In this document: piece after piece, positions 1 to 11,410 of the stretch
Position numbering within the stretch: the stretch's first letter is position 1
Layout: each line of letters opens with the position of its first letter
Source: Multifurca ochricompacta
Taxonomy: Eukaryota > Basidiomycota > Agaricomycetes > Russulales > Russulaceae
Direction of reading: 5' to 3'
Length of the DNA: 64,000 bases
Assembly (NCBI GenBank): GCA_022496185.1
Contig: WTXG01000005.1
Span: 806,001 to 870,000 of the forward strand
The notes under the pieces: model-generated
Told to the model about the DNA's origin: nothing
The model's database searches: none
The model's input: only the letters and a program-made list of their open reading frames with translations
Position numbers and translations under genes: made by a program

Positions 1-2105
1 AAAAAAAAAAAGGATAAAGCAAAGCTAACCGTATGCAAAAGTTTGGAATATCACGCTTATGACCCTGTACAACAAGACAGCGTTACGGAGTTCGGACGAC
101 ATCGTAGTCCACGACTCGCGCGGACGACAAACTGTAGGGGAGGCTGTCGCAATGAATCTTGGCGTGAGGTTACCAGAACACTGTCAACCCACAAAACAGG
201 GTTGGGATGCTTTATAAGTCTGGTTTTGATGGGTAATTTGAGATGGGCCGTTCCCGAGAAGATGGAATAGCGCACCGGGGGGAGGGGAGGGTGGAACGCA
301 TCAATAGCATCAATAATAATTAATGATGAGACCCGATCGCTGGCGTCTACGGGGTGTATAGAACCTGACTTCCGCTGGATGGAGGCATTTCCAACTGCTG
401 TCAGGCGTTTTTCCCCCGAGCAACAGTCACCGAGAGACGGCCTTAGCTGACTTGCAGAGGATGGGCTATGGGGAAGAACGCGTCTCGTCGTTCATGAATT
501 TGCCTGAGGCAACGTAAACACGTCATGATACAGGCTGTCGCGACGATCAGATTGTCCCTCACCTCCCCCTTGCAATTCTAGAAGCCCGATCTCGGCAATT
601 GCTTTTTCAATGTAGCGTAGTAGCAAGAAACATGCCGTTTAGATAAAGGTCATTTGAAACTTGGTGACTTGTTGATTGAGTGGCAATATTTCTTTTTTTT
701 AAATGTCTATGGGATAAAGTATCATCTCTGAGAAAAGGGGACTCTGTGTCCAGGGCAAGGTTTAATATAATCGTACCTCGAAGACACATTTGCCATAATA
801 AAGTGGGGAAGCGAAGCGAACCTGTCGTGGGTCACCGTAGCCGTACCTCACGGTATGGACGGGGACGGAAAAACCCGTCAAAAAAATGCTGTTGCAAATT
901 TTACAATTATTAAAGTCCAAAAATCCTCAATGCGTTGCTGACCAGCACTGGAAATGATACTGTACTGGTTGTTAATTAATCTATATATTTATCTTGCCTA
1001 ATTGTAATTGGTGTATTTTGGTCTGCCAGAGTAGATGATGATAGTCGAGTTGTGTGCTGTGCAGCAGCACTTCCTGTGAATACTTAGTTGATTAGACGCA
1101 CTCCTTACTGTCTTGGTTACTATAGCACACTTATTTGAAGTGGTGAGTATTCTCTTATCTTATCTTTACCTATCTTTTTATTATTATTATCAATTTTATT
1201 CGCGCTTCAAGGCCGTGCATAAATCGCACTGCTACTACTGCAGAATGCTAATGGTAAAACCCCCCGGAGGGGAAATTGAATTGAGTGGAAATGAGAGCGA
1301 GGTATTTCTAGGTAGTGAGTACACATGACGGACGTGAAACGGGTCAGCTGTACCCGTCTTCTGATCTGGCCGTCATATAGACACGGCCGCTACTCATCAG
1401 ACGGACGGTGCGCAGCCCTACTACCTATGGCTCGTGGCTCGTAAAAACAGTTACCGTCAGCTTAAGACCTATTGATTCGGAGGGGGAGGTACAGCGAGAG
1501 AAAAATTGCAACTGAAAGAGGACAATGATACTGTCACTACTGGCTTGAACGACGAGCTTTAACATCGTTCTAGGGCTCTAAGAGGATCCATGCATGCGAG
1601 CCATGCCAGGGTCCGCGACCCTTAATAAATACATCTCTGCCTCTGATCTGCGCGACCCACGTATGGGGAGTGGGGAATATGAATATGGATGACCCGGGTT
1701 TCTAACGGATGCACTTATGCGTCTCAAGCAAGCACATTGACTGTAAAACGGGCGAGGCTCTCCTCATGCCATACGATGATGTCGCAAGTTCATGTCTGAA
1801 GGAGTGATATGGAATATTGATTCATACTCTAATGACTTAATACAGAAATATGGGTGCTACCTCCTCATCTGGCACGTAGAATTAAGGTACCAGGAGTTTA
1901 CTGGGGCGGTACGACGAATATGCCAATGGTAATGGGGTATTGTATACATTTAGTCGAGAATCGAATAGTCGTCTTGAAATGATCGCACAGATACCTGACA
2001 CCAGGAATTGCCGCATGACACTGTGTCCAAGCGTACGAGCCACCAAGTATGAGAACTTTAGGATGAGAATCAGAGCTTAGGAATAGTCCGCCGAGGCAGT
2101 GCGCG
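1..2105. other. Gene-poor region, nothing supportable
   Basis: I find no reading frame here that resembles a known protein or joins with neighbours through plausible GT...AG introns. The open frames are short (under 80 codons), overlap in several frames and have no conserved motif. The stretch holds poly-A and T-rich patches. It ends at the 3' side of the copper radical oxidase, so its last few hundred bases probably include that gene's 3' untranslated region. Confidence 0.5.
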
Positions 2106-4570
2106 TCAGAAGAGACCCAGCCAAAATATGGTGCCAAGAGTCCAAGCGAGCATAGTAGGCCAACTAATTTCCGCCTTCATTGGACGCCCGAAGCTTGTTC
2201 TGTCATCTCCTTTAGCCGGTAAGATAGACCCCTCCGAGACGAAAGATGCAGGTAAGGGTGCAGGGGGTTGAGTTTCTTGTTGGCCAATCTCACCCGAACC
2301 TACCATGATTGGGATTCCGACAGAAGGGACACCATCAACGACGACAAACAAAACTGAAGAGTAACGATAGGATATTACGGGCGAACCGGATATAAATAAC
2401 CGCTCACAAGCAGGGCCCGGTGGGAAAATGGCAGGGTTTGGTGGAACAGCGCTGCAATGGAGAGTTGCCGAACCCTCCACATCTACTGTGTAAGAATGTT
2501 CCAGTTGAACAAGACGTTGGCCCATGTTCTGAAAATTCCTCAACCAATACACATACATGGGGTCCATTGATACGGACCATGGTGTGCGTGGAGAATCCCG
2601 TCCGCATAACAACGACTTTGGAACGCTTTACGTTCTCCGTGTCGTTGAAGAGGTCACTTGCAGATAAGGACAAATTGAAGAAGGGCCCCCCATATCCCAA
2701 GCTGGCCGGTATCCCAGTTGGTGCAGGTCGACGCTGACTGAAGTATGTTGGGTAAAACTTCTCAATGCGATACTCAGTGGGGTAGGGAACGCCGGAATCA
2801 ACATAATCAGAGTTAGGATTCGAACCCGCAACCAGAACGGAGCCTACAGGCACTTCCTAAGAGTCCTTCAGCGAGAAATCACGATGGCACCTTACCGTCG
2901 GGAAGGAGAGTTGCAGTCGAATGATACATCCTCGGAACCACACTGGCGGAAAGCCCATCCCTGGACCATTGAGAACCGGACGGGGCGGATGAGTTATAGA
3001 CGACCGGTTGGAGGATAGGATGATCAGCATATGACTGGCCAATGGCCCAAGAGTCATTGCCATAACCTGCAACACCTGGACCCCCATTTAAGGGGAAAAG
3101 GTGATACAGGGGACTAGATAACGCACCCGTTCCTGCACCATTGAGACAGAGCACCTGGCCGGTTGGTAGCAAGATGAGATTTCCCATGGTGCGACCCTCA
3201 GGTAGAGGATCAACGTGGTTGTAAGAGGGCGAGACGTCCGGAGTGATCTGAACACAAGATGAAGAGGTCCCATGTTGAGCAATATTCCAATTTGTCACCC
3301 ATCTGTAAGGCAAGAGAACAATGGCTTTCAGAGCTCACATAAAGCCCAAATACGCACGCATTTGGTTCAATATTCGTGCCGCCGCAAAACATGACCGTTG
3401 CCGTCCAGTTATTTGAGGGTGTTAGAGGCATCATCACGACGCCTGCACTTGCGGGATATGTCCTCACAGCGTCGGGGATGTCATCAATTCGGTACTCGAC
3501 GCCTTTCTGATAGTCGAGCATCGCGGTCTGCCAGTTCGCTTGAATTAGCAGACGGCCAGAGGGAAGTAGGAACGTAAGAGGATATAGATTCAAGGGAAGT
3601 GTGTTGGTCAAGATGGGCGAGGTGATTGGATTGCCGCGAGACGGGAAATACTCATATGTGGGGTTCGACTGGGCGGCGTCATTGACGAATCCTCCCCACT
3701 CGCAACCACCTATCTGCTGGGGCAGTTAGTAGTATGACGAGAGGGTGACAAGCCGCGCACAATGATCAAACTTCCGTCTTCCAAAGTCTCTCTTTCTCAT
3801 GCGGTCAGCAAAGAACAATGCTCGTTAACTCCAGGGACCTACATCGATGGATACCAACGACGAGTGGTCATAGTGCTGGCCAGTATCCAATCGCAGTTAT
3901 TGTCATCGCATGGATTTAGCAAGCTGATGAGGAGAGCCGACTATAAATATTGTCAGCGTGACAAAGTGAAATGAATACCGGATTCTGTCGAGCAAGAAAG
4001 TAACTTAATACGAGATACCTGGGAATGAGGACAGTGATACAAAGAGACATACGATTTTCCCCCATCAGGGTCATTATACGGGGAGCCTCCATTCTGGCTC
4101 AGAGCGGTCGCCCCGCCATAGGTTACCGCTTGATTACCGCCGATGTTAACCCATGTTCCATTGCCAAGAACGCTCCCCCCCTGTTACGACGTTAAGGAAC
4201 CGCCACCGTACAGTACAGGTAGGTGTGAATGATCGCACTGCACAGAAAGAATTCGTTATCACGTCCATGGGTCTGGCCAGACTTTTGCTGATCGAGAACT
4301 CTGAATAATAGAATAATAAAATGATTCATTTATTAGCGGGTAAGCGAGGTGTCCCTACGCACCCGCCGCCCATGCAGGGTGATCATGGATGGTCGTAGGA
4401 TTATTTTCAGTCTTGTCAACGATGTACACTTTGTCCACAGTTCCCAGAAATAGCTGGGAGAAGATTGAATGGGAGTATGGAATGATGTGATGAAGACAAA
4501 TTTCGTTTACCTGTTGTGCACTAACGAGACTACTTCCTATCACTTCAAACCTACCGGATTTCTGCGCCAT
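2106..4570 (-). CDS. Copper radical oxidase (glyoxal/galactose oxidase family)
   Basis: This is a secreted mononuclear-copper enzyme of the glyoxal oxidase type, which oxidises aldehydes or primary alcohols and makes H2O2. Exons joined by about nine short introns give a full glyoxal-oxidase N-domain followed by the C-terminal DUF1929 domain. The copper and radical residues are all visible: Cys in NSFCAGG, Tyr in RRWYPS (the thioether pair), Tyr-His in RMYHSTATLLPDG and the late His in RTGFSTHTM. Other family landmarks are ENNPTTIHDHPAWAA near the start, NTLPLNLYPLTFLLPSG, and GQSYADHP before the Tyr-His motif. The C-terminus ends in a hydrophobic stretch (SWPTMLAWTLGTIFWLGLF), so membrane or GPI anchoring is possible. 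The start at 4570 lacks a signal peptide. A good one (MRILSAALAAFSSS) begins at ATG 4620, one base out of frame, so the true start may be 4620 with a single-base sequence error. Substrate unknown. It is divergent from the receptor gene, 307 bases apart. Confidence 0.9.
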
Positions 4571-4877
4571 ACTTCGAGAGAAGAACTGAATGCCGCTAAA
4601 GCTGCGCTGAGTATTCGCATTCTGTGATAGAAGTGACTCATTTAGGGGTTGAATTGAAGAGAGCGTGAAAATTAGTTTGATAGAATAGAATGAGGCTGTG
4701 GTGATGGTGGTGATGGTGGCTGAGAGTAGAGATAATCACCTTCCCATGTCATCCTCTCCTCCGCCCCGCCTGTCTTGTATTTTCGTGGGATGTGTTCAGT
4801 TCAATCTAGCGCCGTTAATAAAATGATTTATCTCACACTTTTTAACCTTTCACTCCTCTTCTCATCTTCTAACACAT
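4571..4877. promoter_or_regulatory. Shared upstream region of oxidase and receptor genes
   Basis: This 307-base interval separates two divergently transcribed genes and must hold both promoters, plus a possible signal-peptide exon of the oxidase at 4587-4620. It contains short GGTGATGGTGGTGATGG repeats near 4700 and CT-rich tracts before the receptor ATG. No specific factor site can be assigned. Confidence 0.4.
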
Positions 4878-6389
4878 ATGGCGACACTTGGGGGCGTCAA
4901 CGGAACCGTCTGTAATGCCCACCAGTACGAGCAATCCTTACCGTCTCTTATCAATCCCGATCCCTCTATTTCATGCTTGACACACGGTCAGAGTATCGGC
5001 TTAGCGGTACGTATTCACCCTCTGTCCCGGTCCCAAACTCACTCGCATATAGTTAACTGCTGAGGCGTCGTTTATCAGCTTTGCTTCTGTAATCGTCGTT
5101 TTTATTTTGATCGGGGTACGTACTCTCGCCTTAAGAGCGTCTATCCAATTTGATAAAATGAGGTGCAGAGGAATATACTACGCTATAGAAAGGCTCTCCC
5201 CAATGGCGACTGGAAGTTACTCCAGGTGCCTACTGATATTTACATGGTCTGCTTGACATTTCGGTTGCCTTCACCAAACCTGACTCTACTCGTATGACAG
5301 CTTTCCCTTTTCGCGTTTGACATTCTGCAAGCCATCGGCGGCATCTTTGATGTCCGGTGGGCTCACAACGGGATCGTCAATACGGGACCCTACTGCACAG
5401 CCCAAGGTATTATCCAGCAGATCGGCGAGCTTGGAGTTGGTTTAGTTACTCTTGTGGGTCCCTTCCGATGTCATCTTTGTGTTCAAAGGTCACTGACAGT
5501 CACTTTACCAGATAATCGCTGTCCACACATTCGTGACGGCCCTGTGGCGGGTGGGACATCAAGCACGTTGGTTTGCTTTCGGCGTAGTTGCCCTCACATG
5601 CGTTTTCCTTGCGCTCTGGGCTGGTATCGGTAATGGTCTTCATAAGAACTATGAAGTACCCACACCCGTACGTGGTTCCAACCCTCTGGCATACTTTTTC
5701 CCCCCGTGACAATATTGGGTTAGTACTGGTGCTGGATTGGCCCTCGATTCAAGAGCGAGCGCTTAGCCGGAGAATACATCTGGTTGTGGATCGCATTATT
5801 TGCTTCCCTGATTATGTACATCCCACTCTACTTTTGGGCAGAAGGCCGCTTGTCTGTTGATGACAAGAAGTGGTACATGATCCGCCTGTACAAGTCCGAT
5901 GAAGCAGTAGAATACTCACAGAGGCGAGCCGCGTTGGGGATGCTTTTGTAAGCCATGACTCCTTTTGTTGCTAATTCACCACTCCGCTCATACCACGAAT
6001 TGCTCAGTTACCCCCTCGCTTATTCTGTCGTTGTCCTTCCGCTCTCTGCAGCACGTTGGTCAATGTCCAACGACAAGAAAGCACCTGTACCCTCTGCTGC
6101 TACCTTTTTCGCCGTCATCATGTTCAACCTCTCCGGCGCCATCAACGTACTGCTCTTCCTAACTGTTCGGCCTCGTCTTCTCCTCTTTACCCCGCCTGAG
6201 GAGCATGTGGAGCCTGAAATAGAGCTTACCCGTGCTAGCAATGGCTCTGGTATATTCCCCGATGATACTACCAAATACAACCATAGTCCAAAACAGAATG
6301 TGGGGGTGCTCGGATCCGCCTTTGAGGGCTCTAGGAACAGCATCACAATGTCACGCGTTAGTTCCAGGCAAAGGTTTGAGGACATTTGA
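4878..6389 (+). CDS. Seven-transmembrane receptor, cAMP-receptor-like (Dicty_CAR type)
   Basis: A G-protein-coupled receptor of the fungal cAMP-receptor-like/Git3-related group, expected in the plasma membrane upstream of cAMP signalling. The ligand is unknown. Six exons joined at GT...AG introns give a short extracellular N-terminus (MATLGGVNGTVCNAHQYEQS), TM1 (ISFASVIVVFILIG), a basic loop (RNILRYRKALPNGDWK), then FAFDILQAIGGIFDVRW, a conserved Cys in GPYCTAQG, and further helices (IIAVHTFVTALWRVG, VVALTCVFLALWAGIG). The family signature YWCWIG stands before TM5, and YPLAYSVVVLPLSAARW forms the late helix. The last exon carries one more hydrophobic stretch (TFFAVIMFNLSGAINVLLFLTV) and a Ser/Thr-rich cytosolic tail ending SRQRFEDI. 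I see no frame break. The neighbouring oxidase is divergent, but nothing else links them. Confidence 0.88.
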
Positions 6390-9152
6390 ATGGGGACACG
6401 GATTTGAAGGTTGTTATTTTATATTTATCTGATTAACAGAGTGGTCACACATCTACAGTCTTACTTGATGTTACTTTCCAGCTGTACATGCTGGAAGAGA
6501 ATATCGGGAGATAATCGGGAACATGCTAATGTCACGTGACAGGTCACTGAACCTATTAGAGCCCCCAATCAATGCTGAAACGTTCTAATTTTAGCTCAAT
6601 ATATAAGTCTCTCTCCAGTCGTTTCTCAGCGTCAGCGTTAATCCAAGCCTCTGCGCTTCAAATATTGGCTTTCTCTGTTTTATTCTCTGTTCTACGTCTT
6701 CCCCTTTGACGACACCCGTAACCTCGCTGCAATAACTACACTGTGAACTACTTACATTATTACCTTCGTCGAACCGTAGCCATGTCTTCACTCACTAGAA
6801 GAAGGTGGATTGGTAAAGCATCAACAGAGTTTGCAAGATCAAATTTCGAACCCGGTCTCATATTCGCATATGGCACCGAAATAGCTCATGGACCTTGCCC
6901 GTTATTGGATGGCAAGCCGTCTTGGATAATATAAGAGGATCATTCTCTGGCCTGTCTCCCTGAGGGCATTGGTTCGGATTCCAACACAAGTGCTCGCCCC
7001 GTAGCCCATACCCCTAAGCCATCATAATGAGAGCCAAACCTGTTCAGGGAAGCCGTTCTTCATGATGGTAGGTGAGATGTAAACGCAGTGGACGACCCAG
7101 GTGACTGTTCCACCTGGCCTGTTCCACCTCACATAACACGATCCTATCTTCCTTAACAGGCAGGGAACTTAGGGTCATCGAATCGGAACTAATCTCCGAA
7201 ATTGGATGCAGAGGCGGTGGGGGTAACGGCTCGCCACCCAACTAGATGGATTTGATCGATATCATATCTTACCAGAGAGCAGGAATGTTTAAATCTCCCT
7301 GCTGTCAAGCATTTTTCAGGGTTCCACGGATTCACGAAGTTGTAAGGAAATCCACCTAGTTGACTGTCACCACTACTTCTACGGAGAAATTTCTATGATA
7401 GATTGACTGCTCGAGTGATTGACCGATGGTCATGCTATCATGGAATTGAAGGAGTTCGCCGGCTTCATCAGGCCGGACGTGGAGGTGAAGGGCGGGGAGT
7501 ACATGCACAGTAGTTGTATAGAGCCCCCATCTCTATTAACCTTTTTTTTTTTGGTTTCTCACTTGTTCCATTGGGTTGGGAATGGGTAACTCTTAGGACC
7601 CAAGACTTCTAAATTCTTCTCAACCATTAAATATGGATATTTGTAACTCTAAGCAAGTAAGCTGGATCGAGGTATACAAGCAGTGCTGTTGACCCTTGGC
7701 TAAGTGAGTGGGGAATGTGAGCGACGCGGGGCGAGATAAAGACAAATGCAAGGGTGACAAGACCACTATAAGGATCAGAAGCGAGCTAGAATACTTCGCA
7801 TTTAAACACGGAATGTTTTGCGAAGAGGATGGACTTTTGGACTCGATTTTTGGTTTGAGGTTTGAGGTTTTAATCCCATTGTTTATGACGGTGAAATGGG
7901 GGTAGGGACCAGGTGACGATTAGGTACCTGTATCGAATTGTAGGAAAGTAATCTTAGGGGGAGGACATGGTTTGCATGAACTAATGCGTGATACGTGATA
8001 CATGATGTCGGTACTACGTCCAGGTCATGATCGAATTTGGATATTTGAAACCCTTAGATACGGTATGTTTGGCTGCAGCTGTCGGGCAATCATTATTTAT
8101 GGCCCTACTTCCGAGCCGGGGAATTTATCAATGACTTTTGGGAAAGAGGCGCCGTAGAAATTCCAGACTTATTAGAGTGCCGAACGGGATAGACAGACCA
8201 TAGCAAGTTCGCAACGCCAGAATGTGGGAAGCGTGGTCAACCTTGGAGTGCGTCATTGAGCACTTACAGTGGGACACCGACTGATATACCCGAGACAATT
8301 ACCTTAACGTGCACTGCGTCTTTTAATCGGGGAGTGTCCATAGCACTGTAGAAGATACACGGCGGATGGCGCCTTGGAGATTCAGTGGGAATGTTCATAA
8401 CCACCGCGCTCTCCGGATTGTCTGGCATGGTAAACGTCCTGCCGCCACTGCTTACCATGCGCCGTGGTGGGAATGACCCTGAGGTGGAGCTTGGGATGCC
8501 ATCATGTAGTTGCCTATAAATAGCGCAACGAGTGGAATCCTTTCCGGGACCGGACCGAGCCCGCTATGACAAGGTTTGGAGGACGGAGGATGGAGTTGAA
8601 CGGTGAGGACCAGAGTCGGTCATGCACACAGGGATGCTAGAAGCAACCAAAGATAGTGATGAACCCTCACAGCATGTTCAATTTATCATCTCATCGACAA
8701 AGTGTCGTCCCTTCACTGAGGTCTCAGGGAGAAACATAAATTACTAGACCCCCGCCCGAAGCCTCAAGTGCATGCTGCTACCTTGGCGAATTCAGCAAGA
8801 GGGTTCGAGAAGCAAACTTTTGACGCGGTGGAGCAGTGGCCGCCCATTAAAGCCGTTGCACATTGTGGACACTAGTCAGGAAGAGTAGCATAGAAAACAC
8901 AGAACGGGAATGGTTCTTCGTTTCCGGCCGGCGAACGAAAGCTCGTCGTGGCGTGGAGTAAGCGAGCCCTTGTATGAATGTATGTTAGTTGAGGAAAATA
9001 GGGTTAAACGCGTTTCATTCGGAGATAAGGCCATCGGGATCATCAGTATATCAAATCCCATGAGGGTGGGGGGATGGGGGAGAGGAGGGAGGAGGAGAGC
9101 AGGGCTCACTTCGTCACCTCGCATTGGAGTACTTTGCTTTCTGAAGCCGAGG

Positions 9153-9160
9153 TGACGTCA
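9153..9160. promoter_or_regulatory. CRE-like palindrome TGACGTCA
   Basis: A perfect TGACGTCA lies 186 bases before the ATG of the Hsp20-domain gene. This is the classic binding site of CREB/ATF-type bZIP factors, which in fungi often act in stress responses. Function here is inferred only from sequence and position. Confidence 0.35.
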
Positions 9161-9264
9161 TGGATAACGGACCAAGGAAACGACTCCACTCCACCACACA
9201 GTCATCTCCCGCGGCTGCGGCGCATATACTGACCTCACCTTTTTTCCTTTATCTCATTTCTCAA

Positions 9265-9310
9265 CCAACCAACAACAACAACAACCACATCAACAACAAC
9301 AACAACAACT
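9265..9310 (+). repeat. (CAA)n-rich tract in 5' leader
   Basis: CAACCAACCAACAACAACA-type low-complexity sequence runs for about 45 bases, 35 bases before the ATG at 9346. CAA repeats are common in unstructured fungal 5' leaders. No coding function is seen. Confidence 0.6.
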
Positions 9311-9345
9311 ACCACCACTCTCAGCATCCTGTTCTGAAATGACCC

Positions 9346-11410
9346 ATGTCTTCTTCTCCCTCTAACCACACCATCGATCGACACCCCACCCCGCCGCTCT
9401 CCCCGTCTACGTCTTTGGGCTCGGTTTCCTCTAGTAACCGAAGTTCTACCTCTACCTCCTCCCTCCCTCCTCCCTCCCCACCATTTCAGAGAGACCGTTT
9501 CCATCCAACTGAAATTAATTTTGATTCACAGTTATTGGAACACCGTGACCCTACAGTAAAATTAGGTCTCATGACTGACAGGTTAGATAAATGGGAAGAG
9601 GAGAGGCACGAGCGACTAAATAGTGTGCAAGGTAAGCATCTTGGATATGGTTCTCGAGATTCTATGCCATCCCTTTCCCCCCGTTTCTTTGATAAAACTT
9701 AGGCGGAAGGAGTATGACAAGTTATTTTGGGGGGAGAGTGAGAGCGCGTGAGCATATCATTGTCGTCGGAGTCTCACGGTAGACCCGTTAGGTACGCCCG
9801 CGGGATCTACCGATCAGTTCCTTTATTTTATTTATTTTTTATTTTTATTTTTATTTTTCCCAACATAATAATTTGACATTCGGCTTTTCTTTTTTCTTTT
9901 CCTGTCCCCCTTCTTTCACTTTATTTACACAGTCACCGCCCACAGCATCTCCTCAGTCTTCCGATCACAACAACGTGCAAGCTTCTCTCGAACCACCTTC
10001 AGAACTCATTTCTTTTCCATTCCAACTGGAATCATCATCCTCATTTCAATCTGCGAATTGCCCTCATTTCCATAATCATTTTCAAGAGGAAGCTCAATTA
10101 TCTCAACGATTTAATCCTCAGCCGTCGACAGACGTGATCGATGTCACAAAACTGGCGCGACAGGACCAACCGCCGCCAGCTTACGAAAACGTGGATGAAC
10201 GCCTCCCAAACAATGCATCTCGTCCTTCACCTTTAACAACTCGCGCCTCCCGCCCTTTACCCATGCCACCTCTCGATCGCCATAATAGCAGCACTAGTAT
10301 CCATTCAATGGCTAACGCAGCAGCAGATTCTCCTACCCCAGAGTCTCATGAATCCTCTAGCCCTACAACACAGTCTTATAGCACACCTCTCTCCTCGGCT
10401 CCGAGTTGCACCAATACTGTCCTTCCTCCCGGGAGATCGTTTTCTGCCCATGGTGGTACTTCACAACTACCTGCTGGGTCCCTGGGAATGTTGCATCCTC
10501 ACGATTCTTCCTCTCAGGACTGGGTTGACAGGGGTTCCACTGGCATCCATTCTTTAATAACACAACCCCCTTTCAACACGCATCCACCCCATATGTTCAC
10601 TTCAGAGTCTAACCAGCACTCAATACCATCTGGTTCGCTTGATCATGACCCTTCGTGGACTCAGAATCAACCATCTTCGAGTGCACAACAATTGGCATTG
10701 ACAAACACAGTTTCCTCACGACCAATCCCATCCTCCGGTTCAGTTCAATCCTTGTCTCCCCCGCCACCATATTCTCCTTCCGAAGCATCCTCTAGTAGAA
10801 ACGTTAATCGTCCCTTCTCGGAACACATCCTCAACATGAGAGCCACGCATCGATCTCCTGCGGTCTCTCCGGCTCTTGCAAGTCGCGGCCTGCCTCCTCC
10901 AGCACCCCCGACCATTTTGGATCCACCACCAGCGCGTTCTAGCTTAGCACGTACCTCTCGCGCTCCGCATGAGCCCTTCCTGAGTGATGCCCCACCCCCT
11001 CCCGACAGTTGGATCGCTGTAGAAACTTCGCCAGGGGAGTACAGACTAATTGCTCGATTGCCTGGGTTCCGGCGTGACGCAATGTGCGTTATCGGTTTCG
11101 TGACGTCAGCTTATTCGGTAACATGTTTTCGTTTCTCTAGAACCCTAGCAGCGAGGAGACGGCGCGTGTTACACGTTGTAGCCGACTCATGGGAGCCAGG
11201 TGGTGGTGAGCTACCTTCTAACCGAGCATATTAATATCTTTCTTTCTTTTAATCAAACAAACTTGAACAGGTCATTTTGAGAGACGTATCTCTTTTGGGT
11301 ATGATGCCGACCTTAGTCAGGTTCGCGCCGAGTTCAACGGGGAGATACTGCGTGTGATCGTCCCGCGCCGCACCCCAGCAATTACTTGGTATGGCGAGGC
11401 ATGTGAATAG
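9346..11410 (+). CDS. Hsp20/alpha-crystallin-domain protein with long disordered N-terminus
   Basis: The C-terminal ~90 residues form an alpha-crystallin-like (p23/Hsp20) domain: SWIAVETSPGEYRLIARLPGF, then ITLAARRRRVLHVVADSWEPGG, then HFERRISFGYDADLSQVRAEF and NGEILRVIVPRR. This is the strand order expected of a small heat-shock protein. Before it lie about 450 residues rich in Ser, Pro and Thr with a PPPAYENV-type motif, predicted disordered. I place four exons: 9346-9631, 9946 to about 11079, a short one reading the second half of the domain, and the last from about 11271. Acceptor CCGCCCACAG at 9945 keeps the frame, whereas the earlier CACAG does not. Ordinary Hsp20 proteins are 150-200 residues, so the long N-terminus makes this a scaffold-like variant whose chaperone role is inferred. 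TGACGTCA lies upstream. Confidence 0.82.

Larger units (their letters stand above)
6390..9345. other. Long gene-poor interval
   Basis: Nearly 3 kb without a gene that I can support. A TATA-like CAATATATAAG at about 6597-6607 is followed by a 50-codon frame starting at ATG 6782 (MSSLTRRRWIGKASTEF...). It has no recognisable domain and may be the first exon of an unrecognised gene or chance. The rest (7000-9100) has only scattered short frames with stops in all frames and no transposon-like coding remnant. The last 200 bases are the 5' region of the Hsp20-domain gene. Confidence 0.4.

Noticed and set aside
2805..2835. GGTTCGAATCC-like tRNA B-box on the minus strand
   Set aside because: It lies inside the SVLVAGSNPNSDY coding block of the copper radical oxidase, and no A-box or cloverleaf arms surround it.
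6390..9345. Degenerate transposon in the gene-poor interval
   Set aside because: I saw no terminal repeats, transposase or reverse-transcriptase motifs in any frame.
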